This document shows, piece by piece, positions 7,721 to 15,970 of a stretch of 32,165 bases of DNA; the stretch's first letter is position 1; each line of letters opens with the position of its first letter. The notes beneath the pieces were generated by a model. It was not told the DNA's origin. It searched no databases and saw nothing but the letters and a program-made list of their open reading frames with translations. Source of the DNA: Oscillospiraceae bacterium (GTDB lineage: Bacteria; Bacillota; Clostridia; Oscillospirales; Oscillospiraceae); contig CACYLC010000022.1 of the NCBI GenBank assembly GCA_902775105.1, positions 1 through 32,165 on the forward strand, given 5' to 3'. The translations under genes and the position numbers were made by a program.

Positions 7721-8769
7721 AGAATCACCTCAACGCCCTCGTCGCCCTTGATGACCTGGCCGACAACGGCAACCCGCTCCCCATTCTGCACCAGCAGATT
7801 CATGGCCTCGCCCGCTTTGTCCTTGGGCACAGCCAGAACCATGCCAACGCCCATATTGAAGGTGTTGTACATATCCCGGGTGGGGATGCTGCCGGCCTGC
7901 TGGATGATGGAAAAAATAGGCATCTGGGGAATAGAGGCGGTGTTAATGCGGGCGGTAAGTCCCGCCGGCATCATGCGGGGGACATTCTCAAACAGACCGC
8001 CGCCGGTAATGTGGCTGATGCCGTGGATGGGAATGTTGAATTCCATCAGGCAGCGGATCGAGCGGACGTAGATGCGGGTGGGCTTGAGCAGCTCCTCGCC
8101 CAGGGTGCAGCCCAGGTCAGCGTTATACTGGCCGAAGGTGTTATTGATATCCAGCACCTTGCGCACCAGAGAGAAGCCGTTGGAGTGGACGCCGGTGGAA
8201 CCGAGGCCGAGCAGAATGTCGCCCTCCTCCATCTTTTCATTGGTGATCTTCTTGTCGTAGTCCACCAGGCCCACGGAAAAGCCTGCCAGATCGTACTCGT
8301 CCACCGGATAGAAACCGGGCATCTCGGCAGTCTCGCCGCCAATGAGGGCGCAGCCGGACTGACGGCAGCCGTCGGCAATGCCGGAGACGATCTGCTCGAT
8401 CTTTTTCGGATCATTCTTGCCGCAGGCGATATAGTCTAAGAAAAACATGGGCATAGCGCCGGAGCAGATAATATCGTTGACGCACATGGCTACGCAGTCA
8501 ATGCCCACGGTGTCGTGCTTGTCAAGGAGGAAGGCCAGCTTGAGCTTGGTGCCCACGCCGTCGGTACCCGAGACCAGAACGGGGCGGTTCATGCCCTTGA
8601 TCTGAGGCTCAAACATGCCGCCGAAATCGCCAATGCCGCCCAGCACACCGGGTACAACGGTGGAGGCGACCAGTGGCTTGATGCGGCTGACAGCCTCGTA
8701 GCCGGCGGTGACGTCTACACCGGCGGCGGCGTAGGAGGCAGACTGACTGTTGTTGCTGTTGGGATTCAT
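7717..8769 (-). CDS. purM: Phosphoribosylformylglycinamidine cyclo-ligase (AIR synthetase)
   Basis: Closes FGAM to AIR with ATP, step five of the pathway. The 350-residue protein has the PurM marks ASTVVPGVLGGIGDFGGMFE, LVSGTDGVGTKLKLAF, CVNDIICSGAMPMFFLDYIA, ALIGGETAEMPGFY and HITGGGLFENVPRM. The N-terminal 15 residues (Asn/Ser-rich) are unusual but an AGGAGG ribosome site stands before the ATG at 8769 and supports this start. It overlaps purN by 4 bp and follows purF by 17 bp. The call is secure. Confidence 0.96.
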   Translation of the reverse strand: MNPNSNNSQSASYAAAGVDVTAGYEAVSRIKPLVASTVVPGVLGGIGDFGGMFEPQIKGMNRPVLVSGTDGVGTKLKLAFLLDKHDTVGIDCVAMCVNDIICSGAMPMFFLDYIACGKNDPKKIEQIVSGIADGCRQSGCALIGGETAEMPGFYPVDEYDLAGFSVGLVDYDKKITNEKMEEGDILLGLGSTGVHSNGFSLVRKVLDINNTFGQYNADLGCTLGEELLKPTRIYVRSIRCLMEFNIPIHGISHITGGGLFENVPRMMPAGLTARINTASIPQMPIFSIIQQAGSIPTRDMYNTFNMGVGMVLAVPKDKAGEAMNLLVQNGERVAVVGQVIKGDEGVEVIL

Positions 8770-8786
8770 CGTAAAGTCCTCCTATT

Positions 8787-10235
8787 TTATAAGATGGTGG
8801 GAAAGATGGAAAGCTGCGGATGGGGATCTTCCCGGACGGGGAGAACGTAATCGCCGGTAAAGCAGGCGTCGCAGAAGCCCAGCCCTTCTCCCTTTGCCAG
8901 CTCTTTCAGCGTGTCGAGGGGGAGATACTGGAGAGAGTCTGCGCCGATCAGCTTGCAGACCTCCTCTACGGTGCGGCCGTTGGCGGCCATATCCTCCGAG
9001 CGGGGCGTCACCGTGCCGAAGTGACACTGATAGCGGAAGGGGGGAGAGGAGACCCGCATGTGGACCTCCTTCGCGCCGGCGTCCCGCAGCAGTTTTACAA
9101 TGCGGGCGCAGGTTTTGCCCCGAACGATGGAGTCGTCCACCAAAATGATCCGCTTGCCCTTCACCGTGGCGGAGACGGCGTTGAGCTTAATGTGCAGGCT
9201 CTTTTCCTGCTCCCAGCGCTGCGTCTGAATAAAAGTGCGGGCGATATAGCGGTTTTTCATCAGGCCAATGCCGTAGGGGATGCGGGATTCTCTGGCAAAG
9301 CCCATGGCGGCGGCAATGCCGGAGTCGGGCACACCGATGACCAGATCGCCCTCCACGTCGTTCTGACGGGCCAACATCCGTCCCGCCTTTTCCCGGACGG
9401 AACCTACGGCGATGCCGTCAATGATGGAGTCCTGCCGGGCGAAATAGATCAGCTCAAACAGGCACAGGGCACGCCGGGCGGCCCGGATGCGGCAGTGATG
9501 GCTGGAGACTATGCCGTCCCTGGCGACCACAACCTCGCCCGGCTCCACATCCCGCAGGAAGGTGCCGCCCAGCGCCTCTATGGCGCAGGACTCGGAGGCA
9601 AAGATGATGGCATCTCCCAATTTGCCGATGCAGAGGGGGCGAAAGCCGTTGGGATCTCTTGCAGCGATCAGCTTCCCCTTTTCCATCAGCACGATAGAAT
9701 AGGCGCCGATCATGTAGTCCATGGCGTTGAGGACGGCGTCCTCCAGCGTGTGGGTACGCAGATGCTCCCGGACGATGAGATAGGCGATGATCTCGGCGTC
9801 GTTGGTGCCCTGGAAGATGCCGCCCCGGTGCTCCGTCTCCATACGGAGCGCATGGCCGTTTGCCAGCGTGCCGTTATAGCACATGGCCATGGAGCCGGAG
9901 GCATGGTGCACCACCAGCGGCTGGATATTGGCAGGGTTGACAGTGGCGGCGGTGGTGGCGTGGCGCACATGGCCGATGGCAGCGTCAGCGCCCCGGAATT
10001 GCTCCAGTGCGGAGAGGGAGAATACCTCCGGCACCAAACCTGCCGCCTTGTGTACCCGAAGCAGTCCGCCGTGCGCCACGGCGATGCCGCAGGAGTCCTG
10101 GCCCCGATGCTGGAGGGCATAGAGGGCGTTATAGGCGTCGAAAGCCGGCTCCCGGCCGCCCTCAGGCCCGTTGATGAGGCCAAAGACGCCGCACTCCTCT
10201 TTCAGCTTCGGGGCAGTGATAGTCAGTTCATTCAT
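8787..10235 (-). CDS. purF: Amidophosphoribosyltransferase
   Basis: First committed step of purine synthesis: glutamine plus PRPP gives phosphoribosylamine. The 482-residue protein is the Fe-S, propeptide-bearing (Bacillus) type. Cys15 of EECGVFGL should become the N-terminal nucleophile after removal of 14 residues. The PRPP loop is VDDSIVRG at 366-373. Four cysteines fit the [4Fe-4S] ligands: Cys258 in ALCLFE, Cys404 in YQCHFG, and Cys455/Cys458 in FCDACF. Such clusters make the enzyme oxygen-labile, which suits an anaerobe. It lies 13 bp after purC and 17 bp before purM. The call is secure. Confidence 0.97.
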   Translation of the reverse strand: MNELTITAPKLKEECGVFGLINGPEGGREPAFDAYNALYALQHRGQDSCGIAVAHGGLLRVHKAAGLVPEVFSLSALEQFRGADAAIGHVRHATTAATVNPANIQPLVVHHASGSMAMCYNGTLANGHALRMETEHRGGIFQGTNDAEIIAYLIVREHLRTHTLEDAVLNAMDYMIGAYSIVLMEKGKLIAARDPNGFRPLCIGKLGDAIIFASESCAIEALGGTFLRDVEPGEVVVARDGIVSSHHCRIRAARRALCLFELIYFARQDSIIDGIAVGSVREKAGRMLARQNDVEGDLVIGVPDSGIAAAMGFARESRIPYGIGLMKNRYIARTFIQTQRWEQEKSLHIKLNAVSATVKGKRIILVDDSIVRGKTCARIVKLLRDAGAKEVHMRVSSPPFRYQCHFGTVTPRSEDMAANGRTVEEVCKLIGADSLQYLPLDTLKELAKGEGLGFCDACFTGDYVLPVREDPHPQLSIFPTIL

Positions 10236-10248
10236 AGGGATCGGAAGC

Positions 10249-10974
10249 TCAGCCCTCAGCGTCGCCCATCAGACGGCGCATGACCTCCTGATAGGCCTCC
10301 TCAGCGCCGCCCAGATCCCGGCGGAAACGATCCTTGTCCAGCTTCTCGTGGGTGGTCTCGTCCCACAGACGGCAGGTGTCGGGGCTGATCTCATCGGCCA
10401 GCACGATGGTGCCGTCGGCCAGCTTGCCAAACTCCAGCTTGAAGTCCACCAGATCAATGCCGACGGACTTGAGGAAGCCGCGGAGCAGATCGTTGACCTG
10501 GAAGGCGTACTTCTTAATGAGTTCAATTTCCTCCCAGGTGGCGGCCTTGAGCGCCACTGCATGGTAGGCGTTCATCAGGGGATCGCCCAGATCGTCGTTC
10601 TTGTAGGAGAATTCGATGGTAGGCTCGTCAAAGACAATGCCCTCCTCCACGCCGAAGCGCTTGGCAAAGGAGCCGGCGGAAATGTTGCGGATGATAACCT
10701 CCAGAGGCACGATGGAGACCTTTTTGACGGCGGTCTCACGGTCGCTGAGTTCCTCCACATAGTGGGTGGGAACGCCGGCGGCCTCCAGCTTGCGCATCAT
10801 ATGGTTGCTCATGCGGTTGTTGATGACGCCCTTGCCTACAATGGTGCCCTTTTTCAGGCCGTTAAAGGCGGTGGCGTCGTCCTTATAGGAGACGATGACG
10901 ATCTCGGGGTCTGCGGTTGCAAATACCTTTTTTGCCTTGCCCTCGTAGAGCTGTTCCAGTTTTTCGTATGCCAT
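10249..10974 (-). CDS. purC: SAICAR synthetase
   Basis: Joins CAIR and aspartate with ATP to give SAICAR. The protein is 241 residues from the ATG at 10974, preceded by AGAAAGGAAG; the frame stays open upstream but the family start MAYEKLEQLYEGKAKKVF settles the choice. Other marks are FNGLKKGTIVGKGVINN, VIIRNISAGSFAKRFG, GIDLVDFKLEFG and ADEISPDTCRLWD. It follows purE by 40 bp. PurK is not present in this operon. The call is secure. Confidence 0.96.
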   Translation of the reverse strand: MAYEKLEQLYEGKAKKVFATADPEIVIVSYKDDATAFNGLKKGTIVGKGVINNRMSNHMMRKLEAAGVPTHYVEELSDRETAVKKVSIVPLEVIIRNISAGSFAKRFGVEEGIVFDEPTIEFSYKNDDLGDPLMNAYHAVALKAATWEEIELIKKYAFQVNDLLRGFLKSVGIDLVDFKLEFGKLADGTIVLADEISPDTCRLWDETTHEKLDKDRFRRDLGGAEEAYQEVMRRLMGDAEG

Positions 10975-11014
10975 TGTAAAGACTTCCTTTCTGAGAAGCA
11001 TTGATGATGTAAAA

Positions 11015-11512
11015 TTACTGCTCGAACTGAGCGCGGACCTTCTCGTCCTTGGCGGCCACGGCCTCGGCCATATCCTGTTTGAAGGCCGCAAGCTTTGCAG
11101 TCAATTCCGCATCGCCGATGGCCAGCATCTGAGCGGCCAGGATGCCGGCGTTGGCGGCGCCGTTGACGCCTACCGTGGCAACGGGAATGCCGGAAGGCAT
11201 CTGCACGATGGAGAGCAGGCTGTCCAGTCCGCCCATCATGCTGGTCTTGATGGGGACGCCGATCACTGGCAGGGTGGTGTAGGCCGCCAGTACGCCGCCC
11301 AGGTGAGCGGCCTTGCCGGCGCCGGCGATGATAACGCCGAACCCGTTCTCAGCGGCGTCTGAGGCAAACTGCTCGGCGGCAGCGGGGGTGCGGTGGGCGG
11401 AGATGATGCGTACCTCCACAGGGATGCCGAAGTGCTTTAATTTGTCGATTGCCTCCTGCATCACCGGCAGGTCGCTGTCAGAGCCCATGATGACGGCTGC
11501 TTTTTTTGCCAT
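11015..11512 (-). CDS. purE: N5-carboxyaminoimidazole ribonucleotide mutase
   Basis: Moves the carboxyl group of N5-CAIR to give CAIR (class I PurE). The 165-residue protein has the substrate loop GSDSDLPVMQEA at 10-21, the catalytic His40 in ISAHRTP, and GAGKAAHLGGVLAAYTTLPVIGVP. A partner PurK that makes N5-CAIR is not in the window. GGAGGAGGAAG precedes the ATG and follows almost directly after the attenuator-like hairpin. It is the first structural gene of the purine operon. The call is secure. Confidence 0.96.
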   Translation of the reverse strand: MAKKAAVIMGSDSDLPVMQEAIDKLKHFGIPVEVRIISAHRTPAAAEQFASDAAENGFGVIIAGAGKAAHLGGVLAAYTTLPVIGVPIKTSMMGGLDSLLSIVQMPSGIPVATVGVNGAANAGILAAQMLAIGDAELTAKLAAFKQDMAEAVAAKDEKVRAQFEQ

Positions 11513-11530
11513 GGTAAACTTCCTCCTCCA

Positions 11531-11568
11531 CAGGAAAACAGGCAGATAAAGGGTATTATCTGCCTGTT
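11531..11568 (-). terminator. Attenuator-like hairpin in the purine operon leader
   Basis: AACAGGCAGATAA and TTATCTGCCTGTT (11537-11549 and 11556-11568) form a perfect 13-bp stem with a 6-nt loop, followed in the direction of transcription by TTTTCC. It ends only about 20 bp before purE and contains the stop codon of the leader ORF at the top of its first arm. A copy of GCCTGTT lies upstream in the leader (complement of 11600-11606) and could pair with the first arm in place of the second, giving a competing structure. Termination itself is inferred; the U-tract is short. Confidence 0.65.
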
Positions 11569-11648
11569 ATGAGACGGTGTTCAGTGGGGAGAACGGCGCA
11601 ACAGGCGCTTTGGCAAGATGCGAAATGCAGCTCAAACCAACGCAGCAT
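11556..11648 (-). CDS. Putative leader peptide of the purine operon
   Basis: A 30-codon ORF starts at ATG 11646-11648 and stops at TAA 11556-11558. It has a strong ribosome site (AGGAGGGAG, eight or so bases before the ATG), better than those of several structural genes, and begins only about 25 nt after the predicted transcription start. The peptide starts MLRWFELHFASC and has three cysteines (Cys12, Cys16, Cys17) and two histidines. Its stop codon lies inside the first arm of the 13-bp hairpin that precedes purE, and codons 15-17 contain the GCCTGTT that can compete with that hairpin. This is the arrangement of a translation-coupled attenuator. No known family is recognised; that it is translated is inferred. 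Confidence 0.55.
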   Translation of the reverse strand: MLRWFELHFASCQSACCAVLPTEHRLITGR

Positions 11649-11679
11649 GGCAACTCCCTCCTCACTTCTATTTGATTGT

Positions 11680-11708
11680 ATTTTATCCCATGGAATGGGG
11701 AGTTTCAA
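11680..11708 (-). promoter_or_regulatory. Sigma-A-type promoter of the purine operon
   Basis: On the minus strand TTGAAA (11703-11708) and TAAAAT (11680-11685) are separated by exactly 17 bp. The start of transcription should be near 11673, which puts the leader ORF at the very 5' end and leaves no room for a purine or PRPP riboswitch. A weak PurR-box-like stretch (CCCGAAAAAT on the plus strand) lies a little upstream but matches the B. subtilis consensus poorly. Confidence 0.75.
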
Positions 11709-11839
11709 GGAGAAAAGAACCCGAAAAATGTTTTTTGTACGCTTACACAATGGAAAAGAAAAAAAGGGGAGAGGAATTGTCTCAACCGCCTATGGCATAT
11801 GCCGAAATCAGTTTGCACTGCCGCAGGCACCGTTTGGCA

Positions 11840-12958
11840 TCACAGCAGACAATTACGCTCCAGGATCTGCTCTGCCTCTTTGGCGCGATTGGTCCAGTCT
11901 GCCTCCATGCCGTAGCGCTTGCGCCTGGCAGGCGCCCAACTGCTGTTTTCCAGCACTGCCTGCTCGCAGGCCTCCACGAACTCCTTCGCCGAGCGGCCGC
12001 CGTAGATGACGTCGGGATAGACAGGGATAAAACGGAGGGGATACATCACGGCGATGGGCTTTCCCACCACCAGATATTCGTAGATCCGGCTGGGCACCAC
12101 ATCCTCGTCGGGATCGTCCGTGTCCAATAGATCGATGAGTACGTCAAAGTGGGCCGCATAGCCCGGGAGATCCAGCGCCTCAACCTTGCCGAGGAAGTGG
12201 ACGTTGGGCAGGTTGCTCAGCCGCTCATAGAGGGGATTGCCTCTGCCGCAGCGGCCGGCAAAGACGAAGCTCCAGGCCGGATGGGATTTGGCCGCCCGAT
12301 AGACGGGGCGCAGATCCACCTTTCTGCCCACGTCGCCCAGATAGCCCAGAAGCGGCCCCCGGATCCGCAGCAGGGATGCCGGCACCTGAATGGTCAGATC
12401 CTCTGTCTTCTGGTACAGCTTATAGTCTCCGCCGTTGGGCAGCAGGGCAATGTTGGTATTGCAGGGAGCAAGATGATCCACCAGTCCCGGGGAGGCGGCA
12501 AAGAGAACGTCGGCCCGGTTGGCCAGAATACTCTCCCAGCGGATGTCAAACTGAGACCAGTCCTGATAGCAGTCGTAGACCAGCCCCCGGAAATCCAACG
12601 TATCCAGCAGCGTGGCATAGACCGGGGAGCAGACCCAGAGCAGAGCGTTATAGCACTGGTGCTCTCTGGCCTTGCCGTTGATAAAACGGGTCAGCGTCCG
12701 CTCATTGTGGGACAGGAGCCGGGGATGCTCGTAGTCGGTCAGGTGAAAGACGGGCGGAAGGGTGTAGACAGTGATATTGGGCTGGGGATGCCATCCCTTC
12801 TTCTTGTGGTCCTTCCGATGGGGGTCACGAGAGAACCGGACGGGAGCCGGCTGGAAGTACAGGATCTGATGATAGTGGTTCAGCTGGGTCAGCAGCCGCT
12901 GGGTGCGTGTGGGCTTTTTCAGCCAGCGCTGGCTGCCGAGACAGATAATAAACGCCAT
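11840..12958 (-). CDS. Glycosyltransferase (GT-B, TuaH-like)
   Basis: A 372-residue protein with no signal peptide that looks like a GT-B-fold glycosyltransferase of the group of TuaH-like enzymes. Visible features are VYDCYQDWSQF near the middle, ADVLFAASPGLVDHL, LLPNGGDY, the linker LGYLGDVGRKVDL, VFAGRCG, NVHFLGKV and a C-terminal SRIYEYLVVGKPIAVMY, whose acidic residues fit the nucleotide-sugar site of GT4-like enzymes. Donor and acceptor are unknown. The ATG at 12958 has GGGAGGGA before it; the open frame extends far upstream but without a better start. It is divergent from DUF5693-csaB, which points to a cell-wall polysaccharide role (inference). Confidence 0.82.
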   Translation of the reverse strand: MAFIICLGSQRWLKKPTRTQRLLTQLNHYHQILYFQPAPVRFSRDPHRKDHKKKGWHPQPNITVYTLPPVFHLTDYEHPRLLSHNERTLTRFINGKAREHQCYNALLWVCSPVYATLLDTLDFRGLVYDCYQDWSQFDIRWESILANRADVLFAASPGLVDHLAPCNTNIALLPNGGDYKLYQKTEDLTIQVPASLLRIRGPLLGYLGDVGRKVDLRPVYRAAKSHPAWSFVFAGRCGRGNPLYERLSNLPNVHFLGKVEALDLPGYAAHFDVLIDLLDTDDPDEDVVPSRIYEYLVVGKPIAVMYPLRFIPVYPDVIYGGRSAKEFVEACEQAVLENSSWAPARRKRYGMEADWTNRAKEAEQILERNCLL

Positions 12959-13091
12959 GGACAGATCCCTCCCTTCCTCTGATTTCGGAATGCCAGCCCC
13001 TATTTTAGCCCTTTTCCGCCCGGAACGCAAGATAGAGGAGGTAATTTCCGGCTCAGATCTGTCCATAATGGAGGGGATAGGAGGATGTGCC

Positions 13092-14915
13092 ATGAAAAGG
13101 AAGCATTGGATCCGGCTGGCGGTGGGACTGTTAATTGCCCTCTCTCTGCCGGGAGTCGTGAATCGAATCCGGTGGGAGCAGCGCCATACCGCCGTTGCCG
13201 TCCTCTTTGACAGCCAGGCGCTGGAAACGCTTGCCCAGGAGACGGAGAGGGACTGGACAGATTGGGCGGAGGGACTGCAAAAACAGGGACTCACCGGCCT
13301 TGCCGTAAGGGAGGAGACCCTGGAGCGGCTGCAAAATCGAGGCATTCTCACATGGAGCACCCGGAAATCCGCCGTCACCGACCCAGGCTGGACGCAGCTC
13401 TACCCCCAGCCGGTGAGAGATTGGCTGGCAAGACCTGAAAAGGGCGTGGTGGTGACGCTGTGGGACGACGAAATTGCCCGGTGGCTGGAGAAACGACTTG
13501 CGGCCTGCGGCTGGGACTTCTCCGTTTGCCGGGGAGGGGAGATGACTTATTTTCTCATAAATGGCGGAGAGGAGCTGGCGCAGCTTCCCTTGGGCATCTG
13601 GCCTGAGACAGCCCGGCAGGCTCAGAGGCTGGGGCTTTCGCTCTGTCCGGTGGTGGAGGTGCCGAAAAAAGGCAATACAATGGCGCTGGCAAAGGCACTT
13701 TACGACGAGTGGGAGACATTGAGCTGTCCTGTCCTTGTGGCCTGGGGGGATCGCCTTCCGGGGTGGGATGAGGACGAAGATGCGGCGCTGCGCCTTTTGG
13801 AGCACTATCTGGATTCCGGCGGCACACTTTCCCTCGCCGAGGTCAGCCAGCACGGAAAAAACCTGCCCTTGGAGGGGAAAGGGGGACTTCTGACCCGTTT
13901 CGGCGGAGATCTGCTGCGCAGCTACATTCAGTGGGACTTTATCTCCTCTGACTACGGGACATTGGGATATTCCGACGGCAGACAGGTCAGCTTCGCCCTC
14001 TCCCGAGCCGCCGCCGAGCGAAACTGCCGTGTCCTCTGGCTGCGCGGCATGACCGACCATGAGACGGGGGAGCCGGTGACGGAGCCGGACGCCTACGAAG
14101 GACTGCTCCGTCAACTGGGGCGAGACCTGAGCCGCTACGGATTGGAGATGGGGCTACCGGTGAAGGAGAATGCAGTGGGAGGAAACATCCCCCTGCTCTT
14201 GCGGCAGTGCGTCAGCTGGTTTCTGGCTGCGGGGACGGGCTGTGTCTGTGTGTGCCTGCTGATCTACGGTAAGAGAAGCTGGCTTACGGTGATAACGGGA
14301 CAGTTTCTTGCCCTGCTGGGCGGACTTTCTGCCGGAGGATGGCTGTTTACTACGCCGGTGCTGGTGGGGGAGGCCGCCTTCCGGGGGGTCAAACTGGCAC
14401 AGATTGTCCCGCTGGCTCTGTTTGCCGTATTGTGGGGCTTCCGGATGTGGAAGGAAAAACGAGGAGCGGTGGATGCATTTCTACAGCGGCAGGTCTCCGG
14501 TCGGACGCTGGTGGGCAGCTGGCTTGCGGCGGGATGCGCCCTCTTGCTGGCGGCGGCGGGGTGGTATTACCTGATGCGGACAGGCAACTCCGGACTTGTC
14601 TCGGACTGGGAGCTGCGGCTGAGAAATACACTGGAGGAACGGCTGACCGTGCGTCCACGATTTAAGGAGTTTGCCCTGGGGCTGCCCTGTCTCATTCTGT
14701 GGTGCCGGGGACGGCCGGGACGAGTTGCGGCTCCCGTCTTTGGCGTGGGAGCGGTGATCGGTCTGACCTCGGTGACCAACACCTTCCTCCACTGCACACC
14801 GCTTCGCATCAGCCTGATCCGTACGGGGGCGGGCTGGCTGCTGGGGTGCCTGATCGGCTTGGCGGTGCTGATGCTCTGGAGAAAGGGGAGGGCGTTGCTG
14901 TGGCAAAAATCCTGA
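13092..14915 (+). CDS. DUF5693 family membrane protein
   Basis: A 607-residue membrane protein. It has one N-terminal membrane segment (about residues 5-24), a large extracytoplasmic domain of roughly 350 residues, and about six hydrophobic segments in the last 220 residues (for example CVSWFLAAGTGCVCVCLLIY). I recognise it as DUF5693 mainly from this architecture and from its place directly before csaB, with which such genes usually occur. No enzymatic motif is evident. The ATG at 13092 is chosen because AGGAGG lies seven bases before it; the open frame continues upstream into the divergent gene's start. Its 3' end overlaps csaB by 16 bp, so the two are translated together. Likely role in cell-wall polysaccharide assembly is inference. 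Confidence 0.8.
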   Translation: MKRKHWIRLAVGLLIALSLPGVVNRIRWEQRHTAVAVLFDSQALETLAQETERDWTDWAEGLQKQGLTGLAVREETLERLQNRGILTWSTRKSAVTDPGWTQLYPQPVRDWLARPEKGVVVTLWDDEIARWLEKRLAACGWDFSVCRGGEMTYFLINGGEELAQLPLGIWPETARQAQRLGLSLCPVVEVPKKGNTMALAKALYDEWETLSCPVLVAWGDRLPGWDEDEDAALRLLEHYLDSGGTLSLAEVSQHGKNLPLEGKGGLLTRFGGDLLRSYIQWDFISSDYGTLGYSDGRQVSFALSRAAAERNCRVLWLRGMTDHETGEPVTEPDAYEGLLRQLGRDLSRYGLEMGLPVKENAVGGNIPLLLRQCVSWFLAAGTGCVCVCLLIYGKRSWLTVITGQFLALLGGLSAGGWLFTTPVLVGEAAFRGVKLAQIVPLALFAVLWGFRMWKEKRGAVDAFLQRQVSGRTLVGSWLAAGCALLLAAAGWYYLMRTGNSGLVSDWELRLRNTLEERLTVRPRFKEFALGLPCLILWCRGRPGRVAAPVFGVGAVIGLTSVTNTFLHCTPLRISLIRTGAGWLLGCLIGLAVLMLWRKGRALLWQKS

Positions 14916-15919
14916 TCTCCGGCTACTACGGATTTGGCAATCTGGGGGACGAGCTGCTGCTGGAGGCCATCTTAAACGATCTGCGGCAGATTGACCCGAC
15001 TGGGGCGGTGACCGTCCTCTCCGCCCGACCGTTGGAGACGGCGAAGCGATTCGGCGTCCGGGCGGTCTGCCGCACAGATCCGTTCATTCTGATGGGAGAG
15101 GTCCGCCGCTGCGACCTCCTCCTCTCCGGCGGGGGAACGCTGCTGCAGGATACAACCTCCCGACACAGCCTGTGGTACTATCTGACGGTTCTCCGTCTGG
15201 CGAACGCACTGCAAAGGCCCGTCGTGATCTACGGCCAGGGGATCGGACCGCTGAGTCATCCCCGACACCGGGAACTGGTGAAACGGGCGTTGGAGAGGGC
15301 GGAGGTTATTACCCTCCGGGATGAAGCTTCCGCAAAACTGTTGGGGCAGATCGGGGTGCACTGCCCCTTTACCGTCACGGCGGATCCGGTGCTGAGCCTT
15401 GTAAAGCGGAGTGCAGAGCGGGACGAACGGCGGATTGGCTGGGCGCTCCATGGAGGACTCTGCAGCCGCCGGACACTGGAGGTGCTGGGCGAGGCGATGA
15501 TGGAACTGAATCGGCAGGGCTACGCCTCTATCCTGCTGCCCTTTTATCCCAGGCAGGACAGCGGGGCGGTGGAGCGCCTGAGCACATGGGGGAAAGCAGT
15601 GGGGCCGGATTGCGTGCGGCGGGAGATCGGACGCTGCGGCCGGGTGGTCTCCATGCGGCTCCACGGACTGATTCTGGGTGCCGCGACGGGCAGCCGTGTG
15701 CTGGCGCTCTCCGACGACCCAAAGGTGGCGGGATTTTTGGACGGAATGGAGCTGCCGGAGGGGAGAGTACCGGAATGCCTGACGGCGGGGGAGTTGGTGG
15801 AGGAGGTGCTGCACCGGGCGAGACAGGCAGAGCCAAAACGGCTGAAAGAGGCAAAACGGCGTCTGGAGGAGAACAGGAGGCAGCTCGAAATGCTCATCAC
15901 GAAGCTGCCGCAAACGTAA
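14900..15919 (+). CDS. csaB: Polysaccharide pyruvyl transferase CsaB
   Basis: CsaB adds ketal pyruvate to secondary cell-wall polysaccharide, which then binds SLH-domain surface proteins. The protein is 339 residues from the GTG at 14900, preceded by GGGGAGGG; it begins VAKILISGYYGFGNLGDELLL, the family's normal start, so the longer open frame is not used. Other marks are DLLLSGGGTLLQDTTSR, VIYGQGIGPL, ITLRDEASAKLLGQIG, the ADPVLSL segment and VSMRLHGLILGA. It overlaps the DUF5693 gene. No SLH protein is visible in the window, although the truncated gene at the right edge encodes a secreted protein. The call is well supported. Confidence 0.88.
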   Translation: MAKILISGYYGFGNLGDELLLEAILNDLRQIDPTGAVTVLSARPLETAKRFGVRAVCRTDPFILMGEVRRCDLLLSGGGTLLQDTTSRHSLWYYLTVLRLANALQRPVVIYGQGIGPLSHPRHRELVKRALERAEVITLRDEASAKLLGQIGVHCPFTVTADPVLSLVKRSAERDERRIGWALHGGLCSRRTLEVLGEAMMELNRQGYASILLPFYPRQDSGAVERLSTWGKAVGPDCVRREIGRCGRVVSMRLHGLILGAATGSRVLALSDDPKVAGFLDGMELPEGRVPECLTAGELVEEVLHRARQAEPKRLKEAKRRLEENRRQLEMLITKLPQT

Positions 15920-15947
15920 AAATTCCCTCCCCTTTGCAGGGGAGGGA
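15918..15947 (-). terminator. Terminator of the SurA-like gene (and csaB)
   Basis: TCCCTCCCC (15924-15932) and GGGGAGGGA (15939-15947) form a 9-bp G+C-rich stem with a 6-nt loop. Read on the minus strand it is followed by ATTTTTAC, so it ends the transcript of the gene at 15971-17503. There is no clear U-tract in the csaB direction. Confidence 0.75.
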
Positions 15948-15970
15948 GAGATTGGTAAATGGGGAAGGGA

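Noticed and set aside
8820-10283. A 487-codon open frame on the plus strand over purF.
   Set aside because: Shadow of purF, which has all catalytic and cluster residues on the other strand.
10975-11091. A 39-codon N-terminal extension of purC.
   Set aside because: It overlaps purE, has no ribosome site, and the family start with AGAAAGGAAG before it lies at 10974.
11720-11745. PurR box upstream of the purine promoter.
   Set aside because: Only about nine of thirteen positions fit the B. subtilis consensus and there is no second box with the expected spacing and inverted orientation.
11649-11839. Purine, PRPP or tetrahydrofolate riboswitch before purE.
   Set aside because: The predicted transcription start leaves only about 25 nt before the leader ORF, and no conserved aptamer segments were seen further upstream.
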